This document shows, piece by piece, positions 1-12,200 of a stretch of DNA of 64,000 nt; position 1 is the first letter of the stretch; every line of letters starts with the position of its first letter. Position numbers and translations under genes: made by a program. The notes under the pieces are model-generated. The model did not search any database, was not told the DNA's origin, and saw nothing but the letters and a program-made list of their open reading frames with translations. This DNA is from Takifugu bimaculatus (Eukaryota > Chordata > Actinopteri > Tetraodontiformes > Tetraodontidae), in the NCBI GenBank assembly GCA_004026145.2, contig CP034991.1, forward strand, positions 12,916,142-12,980,141. Direction: 5' to 3'.

Positions 1-83
1 TGTTTCCCTGAACTGAAATAATACCTCTTTTCCCACTGGCAATTCTTCTTCAGGTGAGTTTATACTTTTCCCTGTGAATCTTT

Positions 84-99
84 GCTGCCCCCTGCTGCC
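84..99 (-). promoter_or_regulatory. candidate CTCF-type motif
   Basis: Read on the minus strand, this stretch carries GCAGCAGGGGGCAGC, close to the vertebrate CTCF core (CCASYAGRKGGCRS). It lies about 600 bases before the probable ddr1 first exon. This is a single motif match by eye; binding is not shown. Confidence 0.3.
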
Positions 100-269
100 T
101 GATAGACGTCACCACACTGAGCTGGTTCCACGCGCCCGCGTGTCAGGAGCGGTCACGTGATCTGGGCGTCAACAAATCATATTCCGGAATCACAAATCAA
201 CTAATCAAGGTTCAAATCCAAAGTTTTGCAAAAAGGAAGTTTTTATTATTAAGTTTTTCGTTTTTCCCC

Positions 270-726
270 CCAGCAGGGCAAGTTTAGATGTGTTGCGCAA
301 ATAGATTTATTAAAGTCTACTTTGACTTGTCTCGTGTCGGACACAAGGGGGCTCAGACCGCCTTCCTCGTCCTCCTCATCCTCCTCCTCCTCCTGCTCCT
401 CTTTCGGAAACGGGATGTGATGTAAACATGCAAAGTTTTCCTTCCCCCCGTTCTTTCAGAAGCGAGTAGATCTTCAGCCTTCAGCACATCGTTGAGGGGA
501 AAACACAGAAGAAGCTAAGAAGACGCGCTAAAACGGTGCAAACGTCGGGCAGGAGACGGGGAGCGAGCCGCCGAGACTTTTGTCCACCATGATCCTCTGA
601 ACTTGTCCGACGACAAATTTGTCCGACGACCTGCCAGAGTCCGAGCAGAAAAAAAAAGACACCCGGAGAGGAGGTCGCCGCTGCCGCCGCTGTTGCTGCG
701 TGGATCCGGAGGGAAAACACGGACAG
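270..726 (+). promoter_or_regulatory. ddr1: probable ddr1 promoter and untranslated first exon
   Basis: A GC-richer stretch with repeated CpG (about 380-720) ends in a good splice donor, GGACAG|GTAAAC at 726/727. It contains a (TCC)n pyrimidine run at about 360-400 and a 12-base direct repeat TTGTCCGACGAC at 603-614 and 619-630; the bases between form the palindrome GACAAATTTGTC (612-623). There is no convincing TATA box. The next coding signal downstream is the ddr1 start codon at 9277, in an exon that opens with an acceptor at 9238. I infer that this is the noncoding first exon and CpG promoter. The true transcription start cannot be fixed from sequence alone. Confidence 0.45.
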
Positions 727-3700
727 GTAAACATCTGGCACATCTGTGGATTCATGACAGAATAAAGGGAGGCCAGTTCAGAACGCGTGGAAACTTTTGA
801 CTGCATGACAGCAGATCAGGGCTCAGGGGCTGCAGCTGCAGACTGAGGCCTACAGCCCCTATCTGAGATCTTTGTTATCTGGAGGAGCAATGATCCTGCA
901 CTCATTCAACAAATGTCTCACACACGGTGAAATCAGCCGGATAAACTACAACCAAAGAGAAAAGCAGGAACACGATCTTATTTCCCTGCATTCATGAGTT
1001 ATAGATGCACAAAAACTGCAGGTTTTCCCACATTCTGTTTGAATGCTTCTACTTTCCTTATATAACTGATGTTCTAACAGACGGATTGATGTTGAACATC
1101 TGCGGCAAGTTTTCCAAGTCATTAATTAAAAAGTATCTGTGAATACAGGCCAAACTAACTGGATATACACATTTTAAAAAGAGATTATTCTATTTATCTG
1201 GCTCTCATGGATTGAATGATGATATTTACTATAATAACAAACATCTGGCTTACATGGGTGTAGGTTTGTGTGACAGTTATTCTGTAGTCTCGTCCTGTGG
1301 GCTGATGGACAGTGACAGTCAGGGTCCCAGTAAAGGTGGAACTGGTGAAAGTTGATGCCCTGCAGCTCCAGGTCCTGCTTGCTGAACGGATATCAGTTTA
1401 CAGCAGGAGGACCTGTCATTCTGTGTAACTGGAATATTCTTTATGGGATTCTTGAGCTTGGCCATGTGAAGTCACCTCCTGACACCAGCTTTACGGCATT
1501 TCTCCGTGGTTTCACCCTCAGGTCAGGGTCTAGTTCCATCTGCAACAGATCTAAATTTGCAGAAAACCATCATCAGCGGGCAGCGCGTGATTCTGTGTGC
1601 ATGTTACTGACGTGAGGACCTCCGGAGGGCTGCATTCAGGATCACACTCCGGTTATTTTAATTCCAACTCAGATCAGTTTACAAAAACAAACCAATGTTG
1701 ATGGATGCCACGACGTGTAAATGTTGCAGCCATGAAAGATTTACGCTTTATTCTCCTTAAACGTGCAAAAGAAGAAAAATAAAACGGTTAATGGGGCTTT
1801 ACCCTGTTGCCATGGAGATGAGAGTATTGACCTGTAAGCATCAGTAAACAGTAGATTAAAAGATAAAATGTGATCTTGGACAGGAAAACTATTTTGTGCA
1901 TTTAATCTGACAATCTGGGATTATCTGAATATTGGAATAACATAACGTCTCCTGAATTTGCATCAAAGATGCAAAAAAAAGGAACTTTGGCTGTTAGCAA
2001 CCGAGCTAAATGTTCTTGTCTTACACTCTCTGATTTAAGCCTTTTTATATGGGGGTGCAAAAAGCTGGAGAATTGTTCTAATCATTCACATTAGCCAGAG
2101 TCTGGATGTTGGAGCCAGAGGTGGTGTTTGGGAGGAGCAAACACACCCAATGGTCATATGTTTGAACCTCCTCAGTTCTAAATACGGCTCCTGTCTTCAT
2201 CGTTATGTCATTTTCTGCTGTGAAACATCAGTACTGCTGCCGTCCTCTGGACACCCAAGAGTTCTTCAGAGGCCTGAAAATCTGAGGCTACGCCAAAGTT
2301 AAGGTTAGCATTTGGGGGAATTATGAGGGAAAAATACTTTACAGTGATGAGAGACTAGATCAGCCGGCGGCAGGTGTGTTCATTTGTTAGATGAGTGGCG
2401 ACAAGCTGATTTATTGTCAGAATGCAGCCCGGTGCTGCAGAAAGTGATTTCCCCGCAGCGACAGTCGAGTGTTTAACACCTTTTTTCTGACTGTGAAGCT
2501 GATTGGAACAGATTCGACACCGTGGACGAACGTTGCTGTTGATTTGTGTAGTCAACCAATCAAACCGGATAAAGAGTTAAACGGATATTAGCACGATAGG
2601 AAGGGACTGAAATAGTTGGTGGAGGCAGGGCCCAGTATTTTCGATGCAGTTGCAATAAAATGTGTTTAAATTTGCAGCAACGTTTCTGCAAACCTGAGAT
2701 GTTTTTGATTTTATGATGGCGCAAAAATGCACCAGCAAGAAGAAAAAGCAAAAATCAAATGCATTTCTTTGACTTATTCCTTCAAATTCAGCTTCAGTGT
2801 TACTCAGAAACTTCGTTGAATGCATATCACAGGAAATGGGCCACATTAAGGTTGTGGTCTAAAGCAAAAGGTGTGATATCAATATGGGTTCCTAAAGAGA
2901 ACAGTATGAGAATGAGTAAATGAGTAAAAGATTATCTGGCCAGTTCTGATATCTCTTGCAGGCAGAAATCCAGATTTCCTCTAAAATCTTTCCAGCTCAA
3001 TCTGAAGCCAATAATGGGAGCTGTCTCAGATTTTTTTTTCCCTCTGAGATTGATCCAATGAAAGAGTGAATCTCATGTGTTAGCAGCTAACGCTCAGGAA
3101 AATATAAAATCAAAATCCCCACAGAGGTTTAACTAAATGTTTCCAAAGACATTGAAGCACGGGTCATGAAGTCATCACATAAAGGCTTAAGTGCATTTAT
3201 CTCACCCGGATATCAGCTATGGGGCTCCTCTTTATCTCAACAGGCCTTCAGCCTCATTGTGAAAAACAAACTCTTACAGGAAACACGGGCAGAATGGCTC
3301 CTTGGGGCCTGTGTGCATGGCTGCGGTTCGTCCTGGAGTTGAAGATTATGCACGAGTGTAAATGAGCGTGTTTGGACTTTCCATCTTTCGAGCAGCAGCC
3401 AGCAGTTAAATTGTTAAACGCTTAAACAACTCCGAAACTCCTGAAACTGCAGCGGTATTTGTGAGAAATTAGCATTAGCATTGGTTAATAAGCCCCTGGC
3501 GCTTATGCAACTGTAGAATATGGAGGCATATTTATTTATTTTGCTGCTGAAATGCGTATCAGCCACGTTGGCTTTGCTCGCCGATAGAGCGAGTTATTTC
3601 AGAGGACTGAGATAACCTCCCGTAGATGTAGTGCACCGTCGGGTTTGGTTCTGTTCCGTCTTCCTCCATAAATGCTCTATTACATCATCTTCAACACATC

Positions 3701-5659
3701 TGCACCGCCATTCTGAGAACTTTATTGTTGGCTTCTATAAACAGAAGTTGAGGAGGTGTTTTATGGTTATTACTGCTCCAGAAAGCCTGCGTGAGTGATG
3801 TTTGCTTCTCTCTTCTGCTTTATGAACAATTAAGTTTCCACGCGCAGGTTAGCTGGTATGAAAGCCTCAATTCAATTCATGTCCAGTAATATTCTGGACT
3901 AACACGTCTGCAGAAATGTCAGGTCTGTTTTTCAAAATAAAGCAAATCTTTTGAAGTTTAAATGACTCTGGATTCATGCAGCCTTCCTCTGAGATGTGAG
4001 ACAATCCAGAGAGATGAGCTCCTCCGCTCTTTTCACCCACTGCTGACAGAATTATGATACCCACATACCTGTGTGTGTGTGTGTGAGCGTGTGTGTGTGT
4101 GACAGTTCTTTTTTTAGTGACTGCCAGCTTTGCATGCTCCCAATATTCACATTTCTAAAATCAGCTGAATTTCCTCACTTTTCTGTGCCTTTGATCCACT
4201 GACACATTCAGCTCTATTTGCTTCTGAAACAAACTCCATATTCAGGTCAGACTCTTAACTCCATCCTCTCCGGATCCTCTGGCCAGGCGCATTATTCCCA
4301 CCCTCATATTTTCCACCGTTCCACGGAGCTCACCTTGCCTGCAGAGCTCCTCTACATATTAACTCAGGCTCTCCTCGCATTCCTCAGATGCCAGCTGATC
4401 TTTTTAAACCGTGCACGTCTCCTTGCCAGCTCAGGCCATTTAACATCACCTGTTCTTGGGCCACAGTTGCCTTTACTTGATTTGTCTTCCAGGATCCCAC
4501 ATATTCCAGATTAACTTGCGGTGAGGTCATCGACTGCACACACCTTCAGAGTCAAATTGCCTTTTTTATTTCTGCAGCCTTGGAGGCGGGGATGAACCGC
4601 TGATTAGTCATGTGTGTTTTCCTTCTGTCGGTGGGAATTTTTCACGATGAGACCGTGAAAACGCCCAAAACGCGGCCAGTAAACGCTCGCCGCCGAGGAT
4701 TGGATGCTGTGTTGCCGCTGGTTTCGTCTGTTATGGCAACAGAAAGGAAATGTTTTATGCTGCCTGGTTTCAGTATTCCATCTGGTGACACCCATCACAC
4801 GCACCAGATGGCTTCCAACGACGTTCCAAAAAGTTGGGAGGATCTTGCTGGATCCTCCTCTGAGCATATTTTCATTCTTCTACTTATAATGTGCGGAAAT
4901 AATCTAAATATTAGTGTTTTATTCCTTTATATGTTTCCTGTTGAGGCAGCTGAGAGTCTTCAGTGTCTCTGTGTCATAATAGGTCTGTGTGTGTGTGTGT
5001 GTGTGTGTGTGTTATAATCAGACAGTACTGCAGGAACAGAAAAGGCTTCTTTTTTACAACAACGATGTGCATTTTCTTGCTATAGATCCAGTTTAAGTTC
5101 ACAGTCAGTCATAATTTAGTCATAATGTCTTGATAAAACAATAAATGCGAGACATATTTATACTAGGATGCTGGTTATTTTCAAAAGCTGCTTTTCTTTG
5201 GACTTGACTTGTAGCTCTCTGAACAGGTCCTGCAGACGTCCCACATCCTAAAGCCTGAGTAGCTCCCACTGCTTAAATTCAGCATTTCAGAGCCAAATGT
5301 CCATTGTTCCATCAGCATATTTGGACCAATCGCACAACGCAGCCCTGCTCCAAAGTTCCTGAACGTTTAAAGAGGGACTTTTCCAGGAGAAAATGCATGG
5401 AGTTAAATCTAAGAGTGATGATAAGCTGTTGCCATCGTGTTAATAATGGCTGGTTAATTCACCAGCTGTAGTGGTTGAAACCAACTCGAATGCAAAAATC
5501 ATCTTCTCCACAGGCTGAGACGTGTGACGGGTGTGTGATGGGACTGGCATTTGCATTTAAATTATTCCTAAAACTCGAGCTGGATCCACCAAAGCGTTGG
5601 GTTTGCGTTTCAGTTCTATTATTTTGTTCTCAGTGAACTTTGTCTCATTCACCCCTCGA

Positions 5660-5975
5660 GCAGAGGGAGAGAAAGAGCGAGAGACATGCAGATTCCTGCA
5701 TGTAACAGTAAGAGAGAGAGAGAGACTCAGAGAGAGGCATGTGGATTCCTGTGCGTATGTGTGAGCGAGCGACATAGAGCCAGACTGAGGGAGAGAGAGC
5801 GCCCTGGGTTGCGTTGAATGTTTGGAATGTTGAGGCTTTTGGCTGCAGTTTGTTCTAAGAGAGGGAGGAGGAGGAGATGAAGACGGAGGAGTGGGGAGGG
5901 AGGAGGAGAGAGAGAGGGAAAGGCAGACGGAGGGGGAGAAAACAAAGAGAAAGACAAGAAAAGAAAAGAAGAAAT
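5660..5975. repeat. purine-rich GA/GGA low-complexity tract
   Basis: An almost continuous plus-strand purine stretch built of GAGA and GGAGGA units, with a few breaks. Low-complexity DNA inside the first ddr1 intron; the open frames over it are composition artefacts. Confidence 0.7.
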
Positions 5976-6879
5976 TATGACTGTTAAATGTGCGTTATAC
6001 ATTAGACCCTTTTCTCCTGTTCTTTAGGGATACATTCACACACCTTTTTCATGAATAACCTATTATGTCTTTCAGCATCACTGTTCAGCCTGGTCAAAAT
6101 GACGTCTTCCACCAGGCCGCAGAGCTGGAAGGTTAGCTTTAGCTTACACAAGCTAGCCACAGCTCATTAAACCTTCTGAGGCTGTTTATTCAGCTGAAAC
6201 CAGCCAGGTTGTACAAAAAGCCTTTTTTGTTTGCGTCGCCGTGAAATCCAGTTTGAAAGTGTCAGGAGGAGGAAGTGTGCAGTCGAGGTCGCGCAGATGA
6301 CACATGGTGAAAATGTCCAGACTCAGGTCAAGATGTCTGGCTCTAATCCGCCCCGATAGGGTTAAATTCACTTAAGTGCTGTTTATTTCCTGCAATCCTT
6401 AATTTCCAGGGACAGTTGTGGCACCGGGTTTGTTTTGGTTACAACAACAGTTTCTTGCTGTTGTTCCACAGTTCTTAAAATGGAACACTTTCAATCCCCT
6501 TTTTTTCCCTCCTCCTTCTTGCTCCCTCTGTCTCCAGCAGAGGGTTTTTTTTTCTTTTTCTCCAGAACTTTTACTGTCAGTCTGTGCTCCCCCGCCCCCC
6601 CCAAGTCTGTTTCTCTCTGCTGTCATGTGATTTTGCTGTAAAGATGAGCAACAGCGCAGGAATCTTAGCAGCAGCCAGCACATTACATAAAGAAGTGTTT
6701 TATTCAGAGCTTTGTGCTGCGTCTGTATGCATCTGTATGCGCTCAGCTCAGACAGTCCACGTGGAACAATCTTATATGTGAGTATAGAGAAGTTTGCAGC
6801 CGATGGAAGCCGCATCTATATCTTTGTGATGATTGTTTGATTTCACCTGCAGTGATTTTTGAATTATAATAATGGTGGT

Positions 6880-6975
6880 GTGAGCAGGAGGATCCCCCCC
6901 ACATGAGCCTGGTCCTGTCCGAGGTTTCCTCCTGTTAAAGGGATTTTCCTGCCACTCTTCCTTGCTCGGCGGTCC
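6880..6975 (-). repeat. fragment of a dispersed teleost repeat
   Basis: The stretch reading GAGCCTGGTCCTG, then GAGGTTTCCTCCTGTTAAAGG and TTTTCCTGCCACT, matches in reverse orientation the repeat at 33,350-33,540 (GTGGCAAGGAAAAACTCC, CCTTTAACAGG, GGACCAGGCTC). I recognise this as a very common dispersed sequence in teleost genomes. This copy is only the inner part and is diverged. Confidence 0.6.
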
Positions 6976-9276
6976 GGCTCTGGGTTTGTTTAAAGTGAAA
7001 CGGCTGAATTATAAATACATTTTCATTGAGTTGAACTGTTCTGACCTTGCAGCCAAATAAAATAATGCAAAATTGTCCGACAACCGTCGGAGCTATTATG
7101 CTCGTTTTTCACCAAACAACTTGAAAATAATCACCTGCATGTAATGTAGACCTGAAACTAAAGACAACAGCATGTTTTCCTTCTGGGGTGATTTGGATTC
7201 AGGGACACAATGTGTTACAAACACAGCTATTACACAATTCTTGCTAAACTGTTGTAATCTCCAGAGGGAACGAACCATTTGCAGTTAATCTCACAAACCC
7301 GGACCTTCGCATTGGAAGCTTAGAGGAAATTTGGTGGAACCAGGTGATTTCGGTGAGTCGGCATTTTCTGTCAACGCAAATCAACTGCGGGAGAGGCGGT
7401 CACCGTTTATCCATCACCTAGAATTGTTTTGTGCGTTTAAATCGTTGTGTTGTGTTAACGGGTCCAGCTGAAAGTAGGAGTGCGCGTCTTTTGGGATTTG
7501 TCACCAGGGAATCGGGATGAGGCGTGAATTCCAACTTCCACTATCTGCCATTGTGGAAGTTATCGCATGGAACATGTTTTGCTGATGCACCACATCAGCC
7601 CTGTTCTCCGCTCTGCAGTCGCATGTTTGTGTGTCTTCTTCTGTGTTTTCTCTTTTCAGTCCTTCTGGCTCTCTTCCTCCTCTCCGTTTGTTCAGTGGAC
7701 GTCTCTCCTGACCATCTGTTTCCTGCACTTAACTTGGTTTTGTAATAGAAACCTGACAGCGGAGACACTCGAAAGAGAAGGAAAGTGTCCAAAAAGAGCA
7801 ACAATGTTCTGTTCCTCTTAAGTGAAATACAACTTCAGAACTTTGATAAAGAAAAGAGAATGAAGTGTTGTGCTGGAGTCTTACGTAACCTGTGAGTGGG
7901 CTGCTGTTTGTGCGCTGTTTTTTCTTTCTTTCTTTTTTTTATAAACTCGCTCCGCTCCATCAGCGCTAACATTATGAAACGCTCACACGCTCACTTAGTC
8001 GTCTCGTAAATGAAGGCAGGAGTCTCAGAGTAATCCGTGTGATGGTTGTGGAGACAGCTGACCTCCTACAAGTGGGAACGTGTTCCCGTGTTGGAATTCT
8101 TCTTTCCACATTCGCATTCTGGGCCTTAGGGGAAGTTGTCTGTGCAACAGTTTTTGTTCTGTTCCATGAACATTCGGCTCAACAACTTGAAGCTGAAAGA
8201 CATCTTACAACAGCTTCCTGGATGTGCAGCCTACACATCTGTGTTAGCATCTGGATTAGCCCTCTGCCAACCCGAATCGGTCATTTTTTGACTGGTTTCC
8301 TTGCGTCAGGACTTGTTTTATTCTGTCGCTTCATTCCAATTTTGATCTTGTGCAGATGCCTGATTTAACGATGCACGCAGTCACATATAGATTTGACATA
8401 TCGTCACCTTTAATATCAGGAAAAGGAGCTGATCAATGAGTCAATAAATCAAACTATTCACCTTAAGGTCGATGTCTTCTGTCACGGATGAAAAACAATT
8501 ATTGAATGTAAACTAGGAATTAGTTACTCACAATCAATTATGGCTAAAACCTTCAACTATGACATCTGCACACAAAATTACAACCATAACAGTCAGTTCA
8601 GTCTCTTAGCAAACTAAAACTCTTCAGACAATATAACAAGCAAGGGTTCGACCAATAAGGAGATGAAAGTATAAATGTAACAGATGAAATTAAACACTGA
8701 CTCTGAGAAAGTGCTGGGAGAACAATGACACAAAGGCAGCATACAGGGTTACTTAAAACACAATAAAGTAGACAATAAACTGTCTGATAGAACCAGCGTC
8801 AGGGTCCAAACCCTGTTAACCGTCTAGAATCTGCTTCTGCTCAAAGATTCTTTCCCACATAATCAGTTTAAATACAAACTAAGGGCAAGAAAGAAGATTT
8901 GAACCAAATCCAGTTTGGTTTTCTGTGTTAAGTGGCCTTAAATCAGTGCGGTTTGCTGAACTTTTCCATGCAGCCCAATTGCTTTCAGACGTCAGTAATA
9001 AATTCTGGTGGGCATAAATATTTATAATTTCTGCACAGACTCATGCTGCGTGTTTTTACGTCGCAAATGAGCGATGACAAGTTCGGCTTTCTCAGAAGTC
9101 GTTGCGGGGAAGCAAATATCCGTCAGCCTGGATGGCAGCAAAGGTTCTTCGGAACCGCAGCTGTTATTGCGTTCGGGGGAAGCTGCAAACAATCCCATGA
9201 ATTCATCAGGGTGTCACTCTTTCATTCTCTCTCCTCAGACATGTAGCCAGCGTGTTGGGGTGATCGGTGGACCATC

Positions 9277-12200
9277 ATGCACCTCTTCCTGCTGCTGATC
9301 CTTCAAGCCGCAGCAGCCTTTGCACAGATTGATCCTGGTGTGCACACACACACACACACACACACACATTTGATTCAGCCTGGGTGAGATCTAGCTATAC
9401 ATCTGGTATTCATCCGCTCATTTAGTGAATTGGTGTGTGTGTGTGTGTGTTTTCAGCACACTGTCGCTATGCCTTGGGTATGGAGGATGGGCGGATTCCA
9501 GACGAGGCCATCACAGCATCCAGCCAATGGTACGAGACCACTGGACCCCAATATGCGAGGTGCGTTTGACTTGACACTTGTGATATTTGCGTAATTACCA
9601 GAAAAACATCTAAATTTATTCAAGAACATATTATTAGATGATGATGTGATTTCCAGGAAGAATGTTATAAAAAGAAAAGAAAAACACATGACAGGTCCAG
9701 AATCACAGCTGAGGCATTAATTTGTATTAAAATATGTCAAGGTTATTTTTTACGGTCAGTTTTTAAGCCACCCCTTCAGAATTAAACCTATTGCATATAT
9801 ATATATAACATTTATATAACATTTATTCCTGAAACTTTAGCTTTATTTACAGTTTTTTATCTATTTTTTAGAAGGAGATACGCACTCAGTTACCTCATTT
9901 TTGCTCACATGTCTCCAAAAATCGATATTATATTGCAAGTGTTCAGGAAGTGCATTACATGATGTGAGCCACTGATCTTGACGTCTTGCTGATAGTATAT
10001 GGGATGTTTGCAGGCTGAATCAAGAGAAAGGAGATGGCGCTTGGTGTCCGGAGCCTTCAGACAGTCAGTACTTGCAGGTTTGTGTCTGTCAGCTTTTCCT
10101 CTTTCCTCTTTCTTGGTTCTGATTATCAACACTGTGTTTAAAGCTTTAAAAGGGCAAAACTCCACTAAAATATTTAAAAAGATCTGGAAGGGGAGGGATC
10201 ATCGTGTTGCTGTGAATCATTATCTTGCAATTCTGGCAAAAGGTTCTGAAGATGTAACCAGAACTCATGGATCTCATCCCCAATAGCCTGTTGAATTTAT
10301 TTAATGATTTCAGTCCAGTTCAGTTTTTAAGTTAATAAAAAAGGGCTCGTTCTAACTACTGTCATTGTTGTTTGGTGTGTTCAGAAAAAAATAGTAGTTT
10401 TGTTGTGATCTGAATGAATGCAGTAGTTCTGGGCTTATTGTGTTCAGGTGGACCTGGGCAAGCTGACCTTCCTGACTGTGGTCGGGACTCAGGGACGATA
10501 CGTCCAGAACTCTGGAAAAGAATTTGCCAGGGCGTACCGCCTCAACTACAGCCGGGATGGACTGTTGTGGAAGTCTTGGAGAAACCGTCTGGGAAATGAG
10601 GTGAGCGACCCAAATACTTTGGTGGCTCTCAACCCTCCGCGGGGAGGAGATGAAGGAAATGAGCCAGGAAGAGAGTAAATCAGAGGAAATATGCGATGGT
10701 ATGATAGAGCGGAGATGTTGGAGGAAAGACTGGGCAGGAGGGCAGGACAATGAGAAGAGTCGGTCTGTTTTTCACTTGAGGCCGCTTCTGTTGTCCACAA
10801 TCAGCGGGAGGAAATGACATTTAGCCACAAGCTTCCTGTTGGCGCTCCTGAGCGCCCGCAGCTCAGATTGGGGACATAATTTAGACACCGGGTCATGTTT
10901 TTGTCTGAGCCTGATAGACGGACACAAACCTATATCCTTATTGTTGTTTTATATTTTTATTTTCCTTAAAGGTATTATTCATAAAAACAGTTTGATGTTA
11001 GGAGAATTGAATCAGTTCTTTCACCAGCTAAAATGTCATGAACTATTTACTTGCAGGTGATAGAGGGCAACAAAAACACGTATGCTTCAGTCATCAACGA
11101 CCTTCACCCTCCCATCATCACACGTTACATCAGGCTGCTTCCTGTCACCAAACTGTCGCCCACAGTCTGCATGAGGGTAGAGCTGTACGGCTGTCCGTGG
11201 GAGGGTAGGACACACACCCACACACCCACACACCTGCACTACGCCTTCTTTAACTCCCTGACATTCAGGACACTGCAACTCTAATCAACTCTTAGAAACA
11301 TTGACTCCCCCAGTGATGACTAAACATCCCTGAAATGTTGTCATTCTGCAGCATCAACAGAAGATTTTTCCGTCTACAAATACACGCAGCAGCTGATGAG
11401 AGAATTTATATTTTAAAGAGAGTCTTCAGTGTTGATGGTGTCGCTGATAGTAAACGAGGGTGTGAATGGTAAAATCCGGTCAGAAAACGTAATTTGTTGA
11501 TGAATCATATGGTTTTGTCTCATCTGCGCACCTCTAGCGGTGGCTCTGAGTCCTCCAAACGTTATTATTGATCTAATTATGACCACCAGCTTATTTATTT
11601 AGATTTATTCCGTGATGATGAAAAGCCAGGACTCGCGTCCAAATAAACACTTGTTTCTCCAAACCTCTCCACAGATGGACTGATCTCTTACAGCGCCCCA
11701 GAGGGCCAGCTCATGATGCCCCCCGCTTCTCCCAACGCCTGCCTCAATGACTCCACCTACGATGGGGTCCACGAGAGAAGGCGAGTGGAGCGCACCCGCG
11801 CCACTGCATCCCTGTTCCGCCCTGGCTGTGTCTGACTGCTGTTGTGTCACGCAGGAGGCTGTTTGGAGGGATGGGGCAGCTGACGGACGGCGTGATCGGC
11901 TTGGACGACTTCCTCATGACTCGTCAGTACCACGTGTGGCCGGGCTACGACTACTTTGGCTGGAAGAACGACTCGCTGGGCACTCAGGGATACGTGGAGA
12001 TGGAGTTTGTCTTCGACAAACAGCGGAACTTCACCTCCATGAAGGTGTGGACATCTGTTTGGTTTCACCTCAGCACATCACTGTGTTGATTAAAAGATGA
12101 TTGTGGTGAGAGTTGCTATGGCGATCAATCACAGTCGAGCCCATCTGTCCCTCCAGGTTCACAGTAACAACATGTTCAGCCGTGGCGTGAAGATCTTCTC

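Larger units (their letters stand above)
727..9238 (+). other. ddr1: ddr1 first intron (inferred), no gene seen
   Basis: This 8.5 kb stretch contains only short unrelated open frames with no recognisable protein. It holds TG runs at about 4071-4101 and 4985-5013, a purine-rich GA tract at about 5660-5975, a fragment of a dispersed teleost repeat at about 6880-6975, and AT-rich DNA. The large size fits the first intron of a receptor kinase gene, where enhancers often lie, but I see no specific element I can name. Confidence 0.4.

Noticed and set aside
4610..5017. 135-codon plus-strand open frame ending in a TG repeat
   Set aside because: The C-terminal CVCVCV is microsatellite; the remainder is not recognisable.
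6399..6815. 138-codon minus-strand open frame in ddr1 intron 1
   Set aside because: Low-complexity composition, no recognised domain, no splice or promoter context.
8039..8368. 109-codon open frame in ddr1 intron 1 with hydrophobic stretches
   Set aside because: Hydrophobicity comes from T-rich DNA; no family resemblance.
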